From the IMG/VR virus record IMGVR_UViG_3300008262_000200, positions 1 through 40,250 of that record: 40,250 nucleotides of DNA; one strand, given 5' to 3'. Under the pieces are notes generated by a model, which saw nothing but the letters and a program-made list of their open reading frames with translations, was not told the DNA's origin and made no database searches. The stretch's first letter is position 1. Every line of letters starts with the position of its first letter. Shown here piece by piece: positions 16,384-23,378 of the stretch. The translations under genes were made by a program, and so were the position numbers. This DNA is from a virus.

Positions 16384-16498
16384 CTGGCTTTTCCTTATTC
16401 ATTGCCAACAAAATAGCCACCAAGCACACCCAAAAGGCAACCCCTGACACCATGAGTACAAAGATGCCAACTGATGCCACTGCTTCTATAAGTGTCAT
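16289..16498 (-). CDS. Small single-pass membrane protein
   Basis: 69 residues from the ATG at 16498; its ATGA overlaps the stop of the upstream zinc-finger gene and GGAGGGGAAGG lies just upstream. One strong transmembrane segment spans about residues 5-32 (VASVGIFVLMVSGVAFWVCL), followed by a charged cytoplasmic-type tail (NKEKPDVRK). The last third of the frame overlaps the nuclease gene in another phase, so the true C-terminus is uncertain only if translation stops early, which nothing indicates. A holin-like or membrane-inhibitor role is possible, given the neighbouring lipoprotein, but not shown. Confidence 0.5.
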   Translation of the reverse strand: MTLIEAVASVGIFVLMVSGVAFWVCLVAILLAMNKEKPDVRKVIVEPFEGYRPQTRFAGKMGEGGERGD

Positions 16499-16659
16499 AC
16501 CTTCCCCTCCATACATGGATGCTCATCTGCCGCTCTTTTGTTGAGAAAGATCATTTTGCATTGAGTACAGCGCCACAACTGCCCCTCCTCTATTACTGTG
16601 CGCCTTGCCCCATGCTGCCCTCTCACCTTGCCAAAGAATGTTTTGATTGTCTCAATCAT
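16495..16659 (-). CDS. 54-residue zinc-finger protein
   Basis: This small gene starts at the ATG at 16659, 8 bp before the end of the lipoprotein gene, and stops at a TGA overlapping the next ATG. The sequence contains WRCTQCKMIFLNKRAADEHP followed by C, i.e. a C-x2-C-x12-H-x-C arrangement (residues 31-49) like a single zinc finger. The N-terminus is basic (KVRGQHGARR), consistent with nucleic-acid binding. Both ends fit the overlapping style of the operon, which supports it as a real gene despite its size. A role in regulation or as a host-targeting peptide is possible; none is established. Confidence 0.6.
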   Translation of the reverse strand: MIETIKTFFGKVRGQHGARRTVIEEGQLWRCTQCKMIFLNKRAADEHPCMEGKV

Positions 16660-16948
16660 TTTTTCTAATCTCAACTGCTGAACAAATCACATCTATGACC
16701 ACTGGCACTCGTTGACCATTGAGCATGGTGTGGCTGTAGATCATGCGGGGGCGCATGTTGCTGTTCCTGCACTCCTGCACTGCCTCTATCGACGCTGACC
16801 TGTCCATCGGATGCACCTCTCTCTGCACCACCATTTCTTGGAAATGTGATGGCTTGGGTGGTGGCTCCCGGTACACCACAGGCGCAGGGGCAGGTGGTGT
16901 GGACGAACATGCGCTCACAAAGGCGCAAAGCAATATAACTGTTCTCAT
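16652..16948 (-). CDS. Small phage lipoprotein, possible outer spanin
   Basis: 98 residues. The N-terminus MRTVILLCAFVSAC is a short signal peptide ending in a lipobox (VSAC, Cys14), so the mature protein should be lipid-anchored. A Pro-rich stretch follows (STPPAPAPVVYREPPPKP), then a mixed helical/beta region (ASIEAVQECRNSNMRP, VPVVIDVIC). Proline-rich lipoproteins of this size resemble Rz1-type outer spanins, which fuse inner and outer membranes at lysis in Gram-negative hosts. No typical inner-spanin partner is evident, and the gene sits in the replication operon, so the role is uncertain. GGAG lies about 10 bases before the ATG. A lipoprotein supports a Gram-negative host. Confidence 0.6.
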   Translation of the reverse strand: MRTVILLCAFVSACSSTPPAPAPVVYREPPPKPSHFQEMVVQREVHPMDRSASIEAVQECRNSNMRPRMIYSHTMLNGQRVPVVIDVICSAVEIRKND

Positions 16949-16950
16949 CT

Positions 16951-17127
16951 CTACTGTACTCCTTTAATCTCTAACCCAACCTGCAACCCATCGGCATACC
17001 CCTTTGAATACGCCGCCTCCAACGCCTGTTGCAACACCACAATCTGCGTCCGCATCATCGTCTGTTCCTGCAACACTTTATCTATCTGCGCATCCAAATC
17101 GTCCATTACTTTTGTCATTTCACTCAT
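16951..17127 (-). CDS. Small coiled-coil protein
   Basis: 58 residues from the ATG at 17127, chosen because its ATGA overlaps the upstream stop and AGGAG lies 8 bases before it; a longer frame would run into the neighbour. It is predicted to be nearly all helical, with heptad-like hydrophobic spacing (MDDLDAQIDKVLQEQ, IVVLQQALEAAYSKGYADGL). No cysteine, signal peptide or catalytic motif. Function unknown. Confidence 0.5.
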   Translation of the reverse strand: MSEMTKVMDDLDAQIDKVLQEQTMMRTQIVVLQQALEAAYSKGYADGLQVGLEIKGVQ

Positions 17128-17765
17128 ATGCTTTTCTCCTGTATATCGTAGAACCAATCATCGCCTGCCGCCCATTTCCGTGTCCCATCTACCGACCAAA
17201 AAACCTGTGCTGCCTGAAAATCTGGAAACTTGGTTTCCGCTGCTATCAATGATTGGTCATACCAAAGGCAACGGTTGTTGGGTTGGCAGGCAAACTGTCC
17301 ATTGTCCAGCTTAATCCAGTTGAACGACTTATGCTCCTCTGCCTGCTCTGTAAACCCTGTGTCCAAATCCATGCCATCAGCGCAGAAATCAACTGTAAAC
17401 ATGTACTGCCCAAAGTGCCATTGCTTGTCTTTGCCCAAGAACTTCACACCCAGATTGCGCAAACCAATCTTCTCAATGATGGTGAACCTGTATCCCATAC
17501 AGTCCCACAGTTGTAAGGTGTCAATGGGCAAGTAAGGACCCTGCGAATCCTCTGTGTGCCAAACATAGGCATGGATAGGCAACTTGTCGTACAGCGCACC
17601 ATACGCTGGCAGCAACGATTCAATGCGAAACACCTGCCCCCTCAACGCCTTAAGGCTCACCCAAATGGCTGGCTCCAATTCACCATGCCCCTTTTGAAAG
17701 TTGTAAAGGAATTCCCGCTTCACAAAGCATTTGATGGGCGGCAATGCTGCCACTATGTAACTCAT
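17124..17765 (-). CDS. Conserved phage protein of unknown function (213 aa)
   Basis: 213 residues, rich in aromatic residues and acidic patches, with a globular soluble profile. Recognisable stretches include LPPIKCFVKREFLYNFQKGH near the N-terminus, WDCMGYRFTIIEKIGLRN, FLGKDKQWHFGQYMFTVDF and QFACQPNNRCLWYDQSL near the C-terminus. It has no membrane segment and no known catalytic signature. Similar proteins seem to occur in freshwater phages, but no function is recognised. The start has AAGGAG 9 bases upstream within AAGGAGAAGAATACATGA, a ribosome-site cassette shared with nearby genes. Confidence 0.55.
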   Translation of the reverse strand: MSYIVAALPPIKCFVKREFLYNFQKGHGELEPAIWVSLKALRGQVFRIESLLPAYGALYDKLPIHAYVWHTEDSQGPYLPIDTLQLWDCMGYRFTIIEKIGLRNLGVKFLGKDKQWHFGQYMFTVDFCADGMDLDTGFTEQAEEHKSFNWIKLDNGQFACQPNNRCLWYDQSLIAAETKFPDFQAAQVFWSVDGTRKWAAGDDWFYDIQEKSI

Positions 17766-18238
17766 GTATTCTTCTCCTTTGTAGTGCGCATTGCTTCTTT
17801 GAAAGCGGCAATTCTGGCTTGATGCTCAGGCGTATATTGCGGTTCTGTAGAAGGCGGCAGGTCTAAGATTTCACTCATCAAATGCACCCCACCATCCGGT
17901 CTTTCAATGCAGGCAACCACGCCGATGCGTCCGTCTTTTTCCCAATACGCCTTGAACGAATACTTGGGTGGCTCTTGCTCTGTGCGCTGTGCTGGCGCTT
18001 GCATTGAGTATTGACACATACACCCTTGCAATATGCTTGAGTGAAGACCTGCTACCTTTCCGCAGTTTGGACAAGTGTTCATGTGTTCTTCTCCTTGAAG
18101 CTGTTCAATGTACTCACGCAGTTCGTCAATTTCTTCATGCAACCTCTGTTGAATCATTGAGTTGCTAATCATTCCGCTTTGATGGTCAGGGTGTTCTTCA
18201 CAGCGTTGAGAGAAGTATTTGATGTCTTCGTATTTCAT
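17762..18238 (-). CDS. Small protein, probable in-frame fusion of two modules
   Basis: 158 residues from the ATG at 18238, where ATGA overlaps the preceding stop. The N-terminal ~50 residues are helical and acidic (YEDIKYFSQRCEEHPDHQSG, QRLHEEIDELREYIEQL). A Met at residue 53 (18082) begins a second module MNTCPNCGKVAGLH with a CxxC zinc knuckle. It then runs through a QRTEQEP linker to a C-terminal domain, YSFKAYWEKDGRIGVVACIE. That internal Met has its own near-perfect ribosome site (GGAG, 8 bases upstream), so the second half may also be made alone. The TEQEP linker recurs in the next gene and in other Burkholderiales phage proteins. Function unknown. Confidence 0.5.
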   Translation of the reverse strand: MKYEDIKYFSQRCEEHPDHQSGMISNSMIQQRLHEEIDELREYIEQLQGEEHMNTCPNCGKVAGLHSSILQGCMCQYSMQAPAQRTEQEPPKYSFKAYWEKDGRIGVVACIERPDGGVHLMSEILDLPPSTEPQYTPEHQARIAAFKEAMRTTKEKNT

Positions 18239-18588
18239 GTGTTCATCTCCATTGGTGGTGTGCAAGTATGAATGCTGTCTATGCCACCCACTCGCTTCCC
18301 GCATCGTGAGCAAAAGTTCTGCTCTGTGCGCTGTGGTGCAACGACACCATGCACTGATTCAAACTTCATTGTTCTGCCGCAAGTGCAGTTGTATTGAAAT
18401 ATCTTTAGAGGCTCTTGCTCAGTCTGTGCCAAGGCTTCTTTAATGGCGGTGATGGCTTTGTCTGCTTTGTCTTCAACCTTGTGATATTTCCACGCATCTT
18501 GTGGCGGATCGGACATAAACATGATGCCGTGATATCTAACAGCGTTTTCCAACGCATCAAGTGCCAGCTTCAATGCTTCTTGTGTCAT
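18235..18588 (-). CDS. Small zinc-ribbon-like phage protein
   Basis: 117 residues. It opens MTQEALKLALDALENAVRYHG and continues with AITAIKEALAQTEQEPLK, a combination very common in small proteins of Burkholderiales phages. The C-terminal half has two cysteine pairs, CTCGRT and CSRCGKR, likely forming a zinc ribbon. The stop overlaps the next ATG. The protein shares the QRTEQ linker with the gene at 17762-18238. Possibly nucleic-acid binding; function unknown. Confidence 0.55.
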   Translation of the reverse strand: MTQEALKLALDALENAVRYHGIMFMSDPPQDAWKYHKVEDKADKAITAIKEALAQTEQEPLKIFQYNCTCGRTMKFESVHGVVAPQRTEQNFCSRCGKRVGGIDSIHTCTPPMEMNT

Positions 18589-18806
18589 GTGTAGTCTCCC
18601 TCCTCTGTGTGCTCAGTCAGTCTTGCCATCAGCCGTGCAATGCGTTGTTCGTTGTACTGTATTGCCGCATTCGCATACTCAGCCGCAGTCTCAGCTTCCA
18701 GCTTGCGTAGGTGTGCTTCACGCAGTTCGGCGGCAATGACTTCGTGAATCGTCCTAGCCCTCAACACCTCTTTGATGTATTTGACGGTTGTTGATCTGAA
18801 GCTCAT
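18585..18806 (-). CDS. Small helical phage protein
   Basis: 73 residues, predicted almost entirely helical (YIKEVLRARTIHEVIAAELR, LEAETAAEYANAAIQYNEQR, RIARLMARL). An AELxEAHLxKLEAExxxEYAxAxxxYNxQRIARL-like pattern is widespread in small hypothetical proteins of phages. The stop overlaps the next start by 4 bp, showing translational coupling. No enzymatic residue or membrane segment. Function unknown. Confidence 0.55.
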   Translation of the reverse strand: MSFRSTTVKYIKEVLRARTIHEVIAAELREAHLRKLEAETAAEYANAAIQYNEQRIARLMARLTEHTEEGDYT

Positions 18807-19057
18807 TTTTTCATTTCTCTGATATAGATTGCAAAACTGCTGATGGTGTCGTTGCCAAACGCCTTGAACTTTTCTATCTCTCTGGCTACCTCCTCAATCA
18901 CTGCGTTCCGCAACTCATCGTAAAACTCCTGCTGTGTCTTGACTTCAAGCTCTGTTGACTGCCCAATGTCATCCAACACCTCATAGGCCTTTTCAATGTA
19001 CCCATCGCGCAACAATTCTTTGGCGGCCAACACCGCCATTATCTGCCGCTTCCTCAT
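18803..19057 (-). CDS. Small conserved phage protein (84 aa)
   Basis: 84 residues; helical N-terminal half (MAVLAAKELLRDGYIEKAYE) and a C-terminal part with EFYDELRNAVIEEVAREIEK and SFAIYIREMKK. This EFYxExRNxVIxEVAxE pattern is seen in small accessory proteins of phages of several Proteobacteria. ATGA overlaps at both ends link it to its neighbours. No known function; no catalytic motif. Confidence 0.5.
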   Translation of the reverse strand: MRKRQIMAVLAAKELLRDGYIEKAYEVLDDIGQSTELEVKTQQEFYDELRNAVIEEVAREIEKFKAFGNDTISSFAIYIREMKK

Positions 19058-19305
19058 TTGAGTGTGCTCTTGATGTAGTCACCCGCTAAATCAATCAGAC
19101 CATACCAATCAATGCCTGCCGCCTCTACCACCTTCTCCCCCGCCTCAAGCAGCTCTGCAATTTCATTCGCACTCAAATCGTCCAAGTCATACTCAACGCC
19201 GTTGACTAAAAACACATTACTGTCTTCTGTCCGCGGGTCATTGGGATGCCCGGTGCATGGTCCCCATGTTGCCTCATCGCCTGGTCCTGCTGTAATTCTG
19301 CTCAT
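19054..19305 (-). CDS. Small acidic protein
   Basis: 83 residues, acidic. It opens MSRITAGPGDEATWGPCTGH, followed by VFLVNGVEYDLDDLSANEIA and a helical end (LLEAGEKVVEAAGIDWYGLI). An AGGAG site lies before the ATG and the stop overlaps the next gene, supporting real coding. Acidic small phage proteins can be nuclease or host-factor inhibitors, but no evidence for that is visible here. Confidence 0.5.
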   Translation of the reverse strand: MSRITAGPGDEATWGPCTGHPNDPRTEDSNVFLVNGVEYDLDDLSANEIAELLEAGEKVVEAAGIDWYGLIDLAGDYIKSTLK

Positions 19306-19311
19306 ATCTTT

Positions 19312-19566
19312 TTACTCCTCTTTCTGTGGTTTTGGACAATTCTCTGGCACCTTTACCAGAACGTAAACAGCGGCATACCCACCACCCCTTTTCAATGGCT
19401 GTTGCCACCTATCAATGTAGACATCAGGCATCTGGCGAATGATGTTGGAGATGCTTGCATACGCCCTCCCCGTCACCCCCTCCAACTCCCTAATGGTCAT
19501 CCCATCCTCTGTCTTCCTAAGCGCACGCCTAATGGCTTTAATGGTTGCAGGTGAATCAGGATTCAT
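19312..19566 (-). CDS. Winged-helix-like small DNA-binding protein
   Basis: 84 residues from the ATG at 19566; the longer frame from 19656 is rejected because a TTG-started peptide gene ends there with ATGA overlap. The sequence has a HTH/wing pattern: SPATIKAIRRALRKTEDGMT, IRELEGVTGRAYASISNIIR (recognition-helix region), then RWQQPLKRGGGYAAVYVLVK (wing). Likely a small transcriptional regulator within the operon. DNA target unknown. It is one of three wHTH-type proteins encoded here (also 27510-27722 and the N-terminus of QueF). Confidence 0.55.
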   Translation of the reverse strand: MNPDSPATIKAIRRALRKTEDGMTIRELEGVTGRAYASISNIIRQMPDVYIDRWQQPLKRGGGYAAVYVLVKVPENCPKPQKEE

Positions 19567-19640
19567 TTGTAGACATCCCAAAGCAAAAACACACAGCCCA
19601 ATAGGCCAACAATGGTCAACAAGGTGTCTAAGGTATCCAA
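19563..19640 (-). CDS. 25-residue membrane peptide with TTG start
   Basis: Starting at TTG 19640 with GGAGG 7 bases upstream, this frame encodes a 25-residue peptide (DTLDTLLTIVGLLGCVFLLW core, ending VYK) that is one hydrophobic segment with a charged end. Its TGA overlaps the ATG of the wHTH gene (AAATGA), fitting the tightly overlapped operon and redefining that gene's start. A single-pass membrane microprotein could act in lysis regulation, superinfection exclusion or membrane sensing; its role is not known. Confidence 0.45.
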   Translation of the reverse strand: MDTLDTLLTIVGLLGCVFLLWDVYK

Positions 19641-19735
19641 ACTGGCGCCTCCTCATAATTGTCTGGGTTAAAGGGGACAGGGCGGTTGCCTTTGTCCTTC
19701 GGGTTGGGAAATGGGGGGAAAGGCCAAGTGTTCAT
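19628..19735 (-). CDS. Possible 35-residue proline-rich peptide gene
   Basis: The ATG at 19735 overlaps the stop of the upstream gene (ATGA), and the frame runs to TAG at 19628. The product is Pro-rich and aromatic (MNTWPFPPFPNPKDKGNRPV), with no defined fold. The TTG peptide gene's ribosome site lies inside its 3' end. The overlap style supports it, but no strong Shine-Dalgarno is seen, so the call is tentative. Function unknown. Confidence 0.35.
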   Translation of the reverse strand: MNTWPFPPFPNPKDKGNRPVPFNPDNYEEAPVWIP

Positions 19736-20025
19736 ATTGTCACCATCAGCACATGGGTTTCAATACGGTCAACCACTGATGCATCCTTACCACCAATGTG
19801 CCACATGTACTTGCCCAGGGGTGTTCTTGGCATCTTCCAGTCATAGATCGTTGCCACCTGACCATCGCCAAATGTGAGAACCCATTCGCATGTCGTCTTG
19901 TCCCCATTGCGCTCATACGGCAAACCAAAAGCCTCAATGAGGTCCTCATACGTTGTCTCCACATACCCCACAAGGCCTGTGCCATTGCGTTGACCACCGC
20001 GTGTGAATTGCATTGACTTTTTCAT
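19732..20025 (-). CDS. Conserved phage protein with DGxxATIYDWK motif
   Basis: 97 residues. The core reads GLVGYVETTYEDLIEAFG, CEWVLTFGDGQVATIYDWK and KYMWHIGGKDASVVDRIE. This YVxTTYxxLxxAFG...DGxVATIYDWK...WHIGG pattern is seen in small proteins of many phages of several bacterial groups, with no assigned role. The gene starts after a short intergenic gap with its own putative promoter (20059-20084) and an AAAGGATAGAAAG ribosome leader shared with the gene at 28735-29046. It may be the first gene of an internal transcription unit of small accessory proteins. Confidence 0.65.
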   Translation of the reverse strand: MKKSMQFTRGGQRNGTGLVGYVETTYEDLIEAFGLPYERNGDKTTCEWVLTFGDGQVATIYDWKMPRTPLGKYMWHIGGKDASVVDRIETHVLMVTI

Positions 20026-20058
20026 TTCTTTCTATCCTTTCTGTTGATGTGAGATTTA

Positions 20059-20084
20059 ATTGTATGGTATTTTTCATTTGTCAA
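20059..20084 (-). promoter_or_regulatory. Putative sigma70-type promoter, internal
   Basis: On the minus strand TTGACA (20079-20084) and CCATACAAT with -10 TACAAT (20059-20064) are separated by 14 bp, shorter than ideal. It lies in the 48-bp gap before the gene at 20025. The CCATACAAT block and the following leader are also found at 29046-29099, supporting a functional element. Confidence 0.45.
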
Positions 20085-20469
20085 CAAGTGTTTTTGTTTT
20101 TTCTTGTAAAAGTTTTTTTGCCTCTCTTGCGCTCATTCTTACATGCGTCTTTCTATTTTCTTTCTGTGTTTTTCTTTTTTCCTCTGCAGCAGCAAACTTT
20201 GCGTGCCTTTTATGTGCCTTTTCTGCATCCTTGGGCAGCATCAATTCTGGGTCTTCCATTCGCAACACAAACTGTCCCTCATCCACATACCTTATGGATG
20301 CGCGCTTGATGAGTTTGCGCAGGAATGTTGCCTCCACTTCATAGGTAGAGAAGCGGTCAAGGCAATCGTCACTCAAACAATACCTGCGCCTCCATTGCAA
20401 ATTGTCTTTGGGCGCGGAAAAAGCAACCCTTGTCAACCCACCGCATGTGATGCATTTGATTCCAGCCAT
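20074..20469 (-). CDS. Ogr/Delta- or NrdR-like zinc-finger protein
   Basis: 131 residues. The N-terminus has a zinc motif: CITCGG (C6, C9), then RRRYCLSDDCLDRFSTYEVE (C31 and C36, a C-x4-C). This C-x2-C...C-x4-C plus (F/Y)xTYE arrangement is like Ogr/Delta late-gene activators of P2-type phages and the zinc ribbon of NrdR. The middle part is helical (ATFLRKLIKRASIRYV), and the C-terminal 50 residues are very basic (EEKRKTQKENRKTHV), suitable for nucleic-acid binding. It could activate transcription from the control regions, for instance of the structural operon; this is inference. It follows the DNA polymerase gene by 2 bp. Confidence 0.55.
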   Translation of the reverse strand: MAGIKCITCGGLTRVAFSAPKDNLQWRRRYCLSDDCLDRFSTYEVEATFLRKLIKRASIRYVDEGQFVLRMEDPELMLPKDAEKAHKRHAKFAAAEEKRKTQKENRKTHVRMSAREAKKLLQEKTKTLVDK

Positions 20470-20471
20470 TG

Positions 20472-22412
20472 TCAGTTCACCTCACCCCATGAAGGACCAA
20501 ACTCTGCATCCACCAACAACGGCACCCTCAGCCCTTCAATGGATTGAGTCATAATGCGTTCTATTTCTTCCACCTCTTGCTCCTTGCCCTCAGGAATGGA
20601 GAAGCACAACTCATCATGCACTGTCAACAGCATGGGAATGTCATTCAACACATCCGATGCCTGCAGTTTGACCATTGCCATTTTGATGAGGTCAGCGGCA
20701 GAACCTTGAAGGAGGCGGTTAAGTGCTTTGTGGGTAAATGAACGCCTGATCTTGTTGCCCCATTTCTCTTTGGCGGCCTCATACGGCAGCGCCTCAAACT
20801 CATCCTTCGCACTCGTTGGTTCCCACATGTCAAACCTTGAATACCTACCTGCAAACGTCCTGATGAATCCCCTTTGTGACGCCCGTTGGCTTGCGAGGTT
20901 GTAGATGTCTTTGACAAAGGGAAAAGTGCTGTGGTATTGATTGAAGAGTGGTTTTACATCAGCAAGCTCTCGCCCCAAGTTAGCAGCCAGCGCCTTTTCG
21001 CCCATCCCATACACCAAGCCAAAGTTGATTGACTTGGCTTCCTTTCGTGGCACCCCTGTCAACTCACTCACAAACGCATGGAAATCAGTGTCTGGATTCG
21101 TTCTGTACTGACTGCGGGCAAGGTCTGCTGTCTCCCCTGCTCCGTAGTGTACGAGCATCCGGTATTCGATCTGACTGTAGTCGAAGGATCCCCATCGAGG
21201 ATGATGAAGATCAGGAACAAACAGAGAGCGTATAAGCGGACCCAGTTCGGGGTCGCGCGCTGGAATATTTTGTAGGTTAGGAGTGCTACTAGAGAAGCGA
21301 CCAGAAACAGTCCCAGACTCATCAGAGCGAAGTGGATGAAATTGTCCATGTATGCGTCCATTTATGTGTGAATTGGTGATGTAAGAGCGGAGGAAGGTGT
21401 CACGCGCTTTGGTGAGTTTGCGGCATTCAGCAATTTCTGGTATGTTCTTCTCCAACCAGTCAGACCTGAATGAGGGGGCGCCTTTGGCAGTTTTGGGATA
21501 AGACAAATGGCGGCTCTTGGCAAGCCGTTCCACATCTTGAGCAGCGTAGATGTTCAACCCACCTAGCGACTTCTCAATGGTTTCAATTCGTGCACTGAGC
21601 CCGTCATCAATCGCCTGCAACTTGTCAAGGTCAACCCTTACCCCATGCCGCCTCATCTGCAACAGCAATGGGATTAAAGCAGTTTCTAGGTTGAACAGTT
21701 CAACCAAGTCATCACGTTGCAAGATTTCTTTTTGTGCATTCCAAATGCGGATAGGCAATGAGGCATCAGCTTCTGCATATGGGCCCACAAGTACAGGTGG
21801 GCAGCGGTAGATGTTGGCTGCTTGTTTCCGGTCTGCATTGCCACCATACGCCCTGCTTGACCAGTCGTACAAAGCGCTCTCAAGTTTTGTTTCGCCCAAG
21901 TACTTCTTTGCCAATGCATTGAGTGAGTAGCTCTGCGCGTTCTCATCAATGAGGGGCTCTGCCAACTGAACATCACAAATGGGCCCAGCCACATGCACAT
22001 CTAAAGTGGACAACCAACCCAGGTCATACTGGGAGTTGGCGAAGATGTATTCACGCGCTCTGTCAGACAAGACATCTTGCAAGAAATTGATAACCTGTTC
22101 CTTGTTCTGATTCTCACCCATGGTGTGAGCAATTGGGAAGTACCAAGCGGCATCAATAGTTGCAATGGAAATGCCTGCCACATACCCATGCCCCGTTGCC
22201 CACCCAGGACCCAAGTCAATCAATTTGGGGTCATAGGTTTCTGTATCTACACCCAGCTGAACCACACTGTCTAAATTCGGGAATTCTCGCAGTTGCCAGC
22301 CCGTGTCCGGTATGGAAGGTAGTGCGCGGTTAGTTTGTTGCTTCGCGCCGCCTTTGGCTGGTTTGACGACCTCAATATCTTCCCAGAACAATCCAACTGA
22401 ATCATGTCTCAT
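20472..22412 (-). CDS. polA: Family A DNA polymerase with 3'-5' exonuclease
   Basis: 646 residues. The exonuclease domain has motif I DTET (56-59), motif II NSQYD (126-130) and motif III YAEAD (212-216), all intact. The polymerase domain has motif A DYSQIEYR (411-418), motif B RKEAKSINFGLVYG (456-469, K460 and Y468) and motif C VHDE (598-601). It lacks the 5'-3' exonuclease domain of bacterial Pol I, as usual for phages. This is the replicative polymerase. It is translationally coupled (ATGA) to the clamp-like gene upstream, so polymerase and processivity factor are made together. It must copy or tolerate the modified DNA predicted from the adjacent 7-deazaguanine genes. Confidence 0.97.
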   Translation of the reverse strand: MRHDSVGLFWEDIEVVKPAKGGAKQQTNRALPSIPDTGWQLREFPNLDSVVQLGVDTETYDPKLIDLGPGWATGHGYVAGISIATIDAAWYFPIAHTMGENQNKEQVINFLQDVLSDRAREYIFANSQYDLGWLSTLDVHVAGPICDVQLAEPLIDENAQSYSLNALAKKYLGETKLESALYDWSSRAYGGNADRKQAANIYRCPPVLVGPYAEADASLPIRIWNAQKEILQRDDLVELFNLETALIPLLLQMRRHGVRVDLDKLQAIDDGLSARIETIEKSLGGLNIYAAQDVERLAKSRHLSYPKTAKGAPSFRSDWLEKNIPEIAECRKLTKARDTFLRSYITNSHINGRIHGQFHPLRSDESGTVSGRFSSSTPNLQNIPARDPELGPLIRSLFVPDLHHPRWGSFDYSQIEYRMLVHYGAGETADLARSQYRTNPDTDFHAFVSELTGVPRKEAKSINFGLVYGMGEKALAANLGRELADVKPLFNQYHSTFPFVKDIYNLASQRASQRGFIRTFAGRYSRFDMWEPTSAKDEFEALPYEAAKEKWGNKIRRSFTHKALNRLLQGSAADLIKMAMVKLQASDVLNDIPMLLTVHDELCFSIPEGKEQEVEEIERIMTQSIEGLRVPLLVDAEFGPSWGEVN

Positions 22413-23377
22413 TGACGGACCCCCACAATCATCCCCCGCATCCCCTCCGGGCCTGTGAAAGGACTCGGCGCTGGATACGTGCTCAGATCCATCTTGGTTG
22501 CCTCATTGAGCACCTTGCAGATCATCTCCGCCCTAAACCTCGCCTCTGGCAACTCCATGCCTTCAACCGACGCTTTGTGTTCCCCATCCATTGTGTGTAC
22601 CCCATCTGCATTGAACACCACCACTGGGAACTTAGGATCTGGATGAAAGTGAGATATCTTGTCTACTGCATCCCGCAACTGTCCGGGAATGGCTGGCAAG
22701 GCGTTGTAGTCATACTTGGCAAGCATCTTTTCAATGTCAGGCCAAGGCAGGCTCATGGGCAACACCCGGCACCAGAAGCCATCGTAGATGAAATAGGTGT
22801 TCTGATCTTTCTGCACCATGTGCTTGGGATCTTGATTGATGCGCAACAACTCATCCACAGAGGCAGTGGGCAAGGAAAAAGTGTAAGGAGACACAAAAGG
22901 CACAGACACCACAACCACATTGTTGGTTGCATACATATGCGTCTTGTCCACAAGAATGGAGCAGGACCAGGGCCTACTCGCATCCTCTGAAATAAATGGT
23001 GCAATCCGTTTGAGTGCTTTGATGAACCCAGGTGCTACGGGCGTTGGCTCAACTCCCTCTGGTGGCCCGCCAACCTTTGGGTAGTCAGCATTTGCCATGA
23101 GGGGCAAGACAGCTTTAAAGCCAGCTCGTTTGATGGTCAGTTTGTTGTTCTTCTCTGTAATGACTGGTTCCCCATCGCAGGCGTTGACAGCACGCAGAAA
23201 GCGGGATGCAGGCACAGTTGCATTGACGCCTTTCAACTTCTCACAAAAAGCATCAATAGCAGTGCACCGCCCATCATTGCCCTGGATGTGACCATCGTAG
23301 ATGTGGATGTGGCTGAAGGCAGGCACCAAGGTCTTGTCTGCCACCGTTCCCGCTACCAATTTGATTGTTTCTAGCAT
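22409..23377 (-). CDS. Putative sliding-clamp-like processivity factor
   Basis: 322 residues from the ATG at 23377, directly after the dpdA stop; a longer frame would extend into dpdA. The N-terminal segment (TIKLVAGTVADKTLVPAFSH, then a YDGHIQGNDGRC strand) and alternating strands with short helices resemble the repeated domains of DnaN-type clamps. The LTIKRAGFKAVLPL segment (about residues 79-92) resembles the LxIxxGxxxxxL strand of the beta clamp. Its immediate coupling to the DNA polymerase gene (ATGA overlap) supports a processivity role. A recognisable three-domain repeat is not obvious by eye, so the fold is inferred. No ribosome site is strong, hence probably reinitiation after dpdA. 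Confidence 0.6.
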   Translation of the reverse strand: MLETIKLVAGTVADKTLVPAFSHIHIYDGHIQGNDGRCTAIDAFCEKLKGVNATVPASRFLRAVNACDGEPVITEKNNKLTIKRAGFKAVLPLMANADYPKVGGPPEGVEPTPVAPGFIKALKRIAPFISEDASRPWSCSILVDKTHMYATNNVVVVSVPFVSPYTFSLPTASVDELLRINQDPKHMVQKDQNTYFIYDGFWCRVLPMSLPWPDIEKMLAKYDYNALPAIPGQLRDAVDKISHFHPDPKFPVVVFNADGVHTMDGEHKASVEGMELPEARFRAEMICKVLNEATKMDLSTYPAPSPFTGPEGMRGMIVGVRQ

Positions 23378-23378
23378 C

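Noticed and set aside
21029-21361. Hydrophobic frames antisense and out of frame within the DNA polymerase gene
   Set aside because: The polymerase frame is complete with all motifs; these show no start signal and break the operon order.
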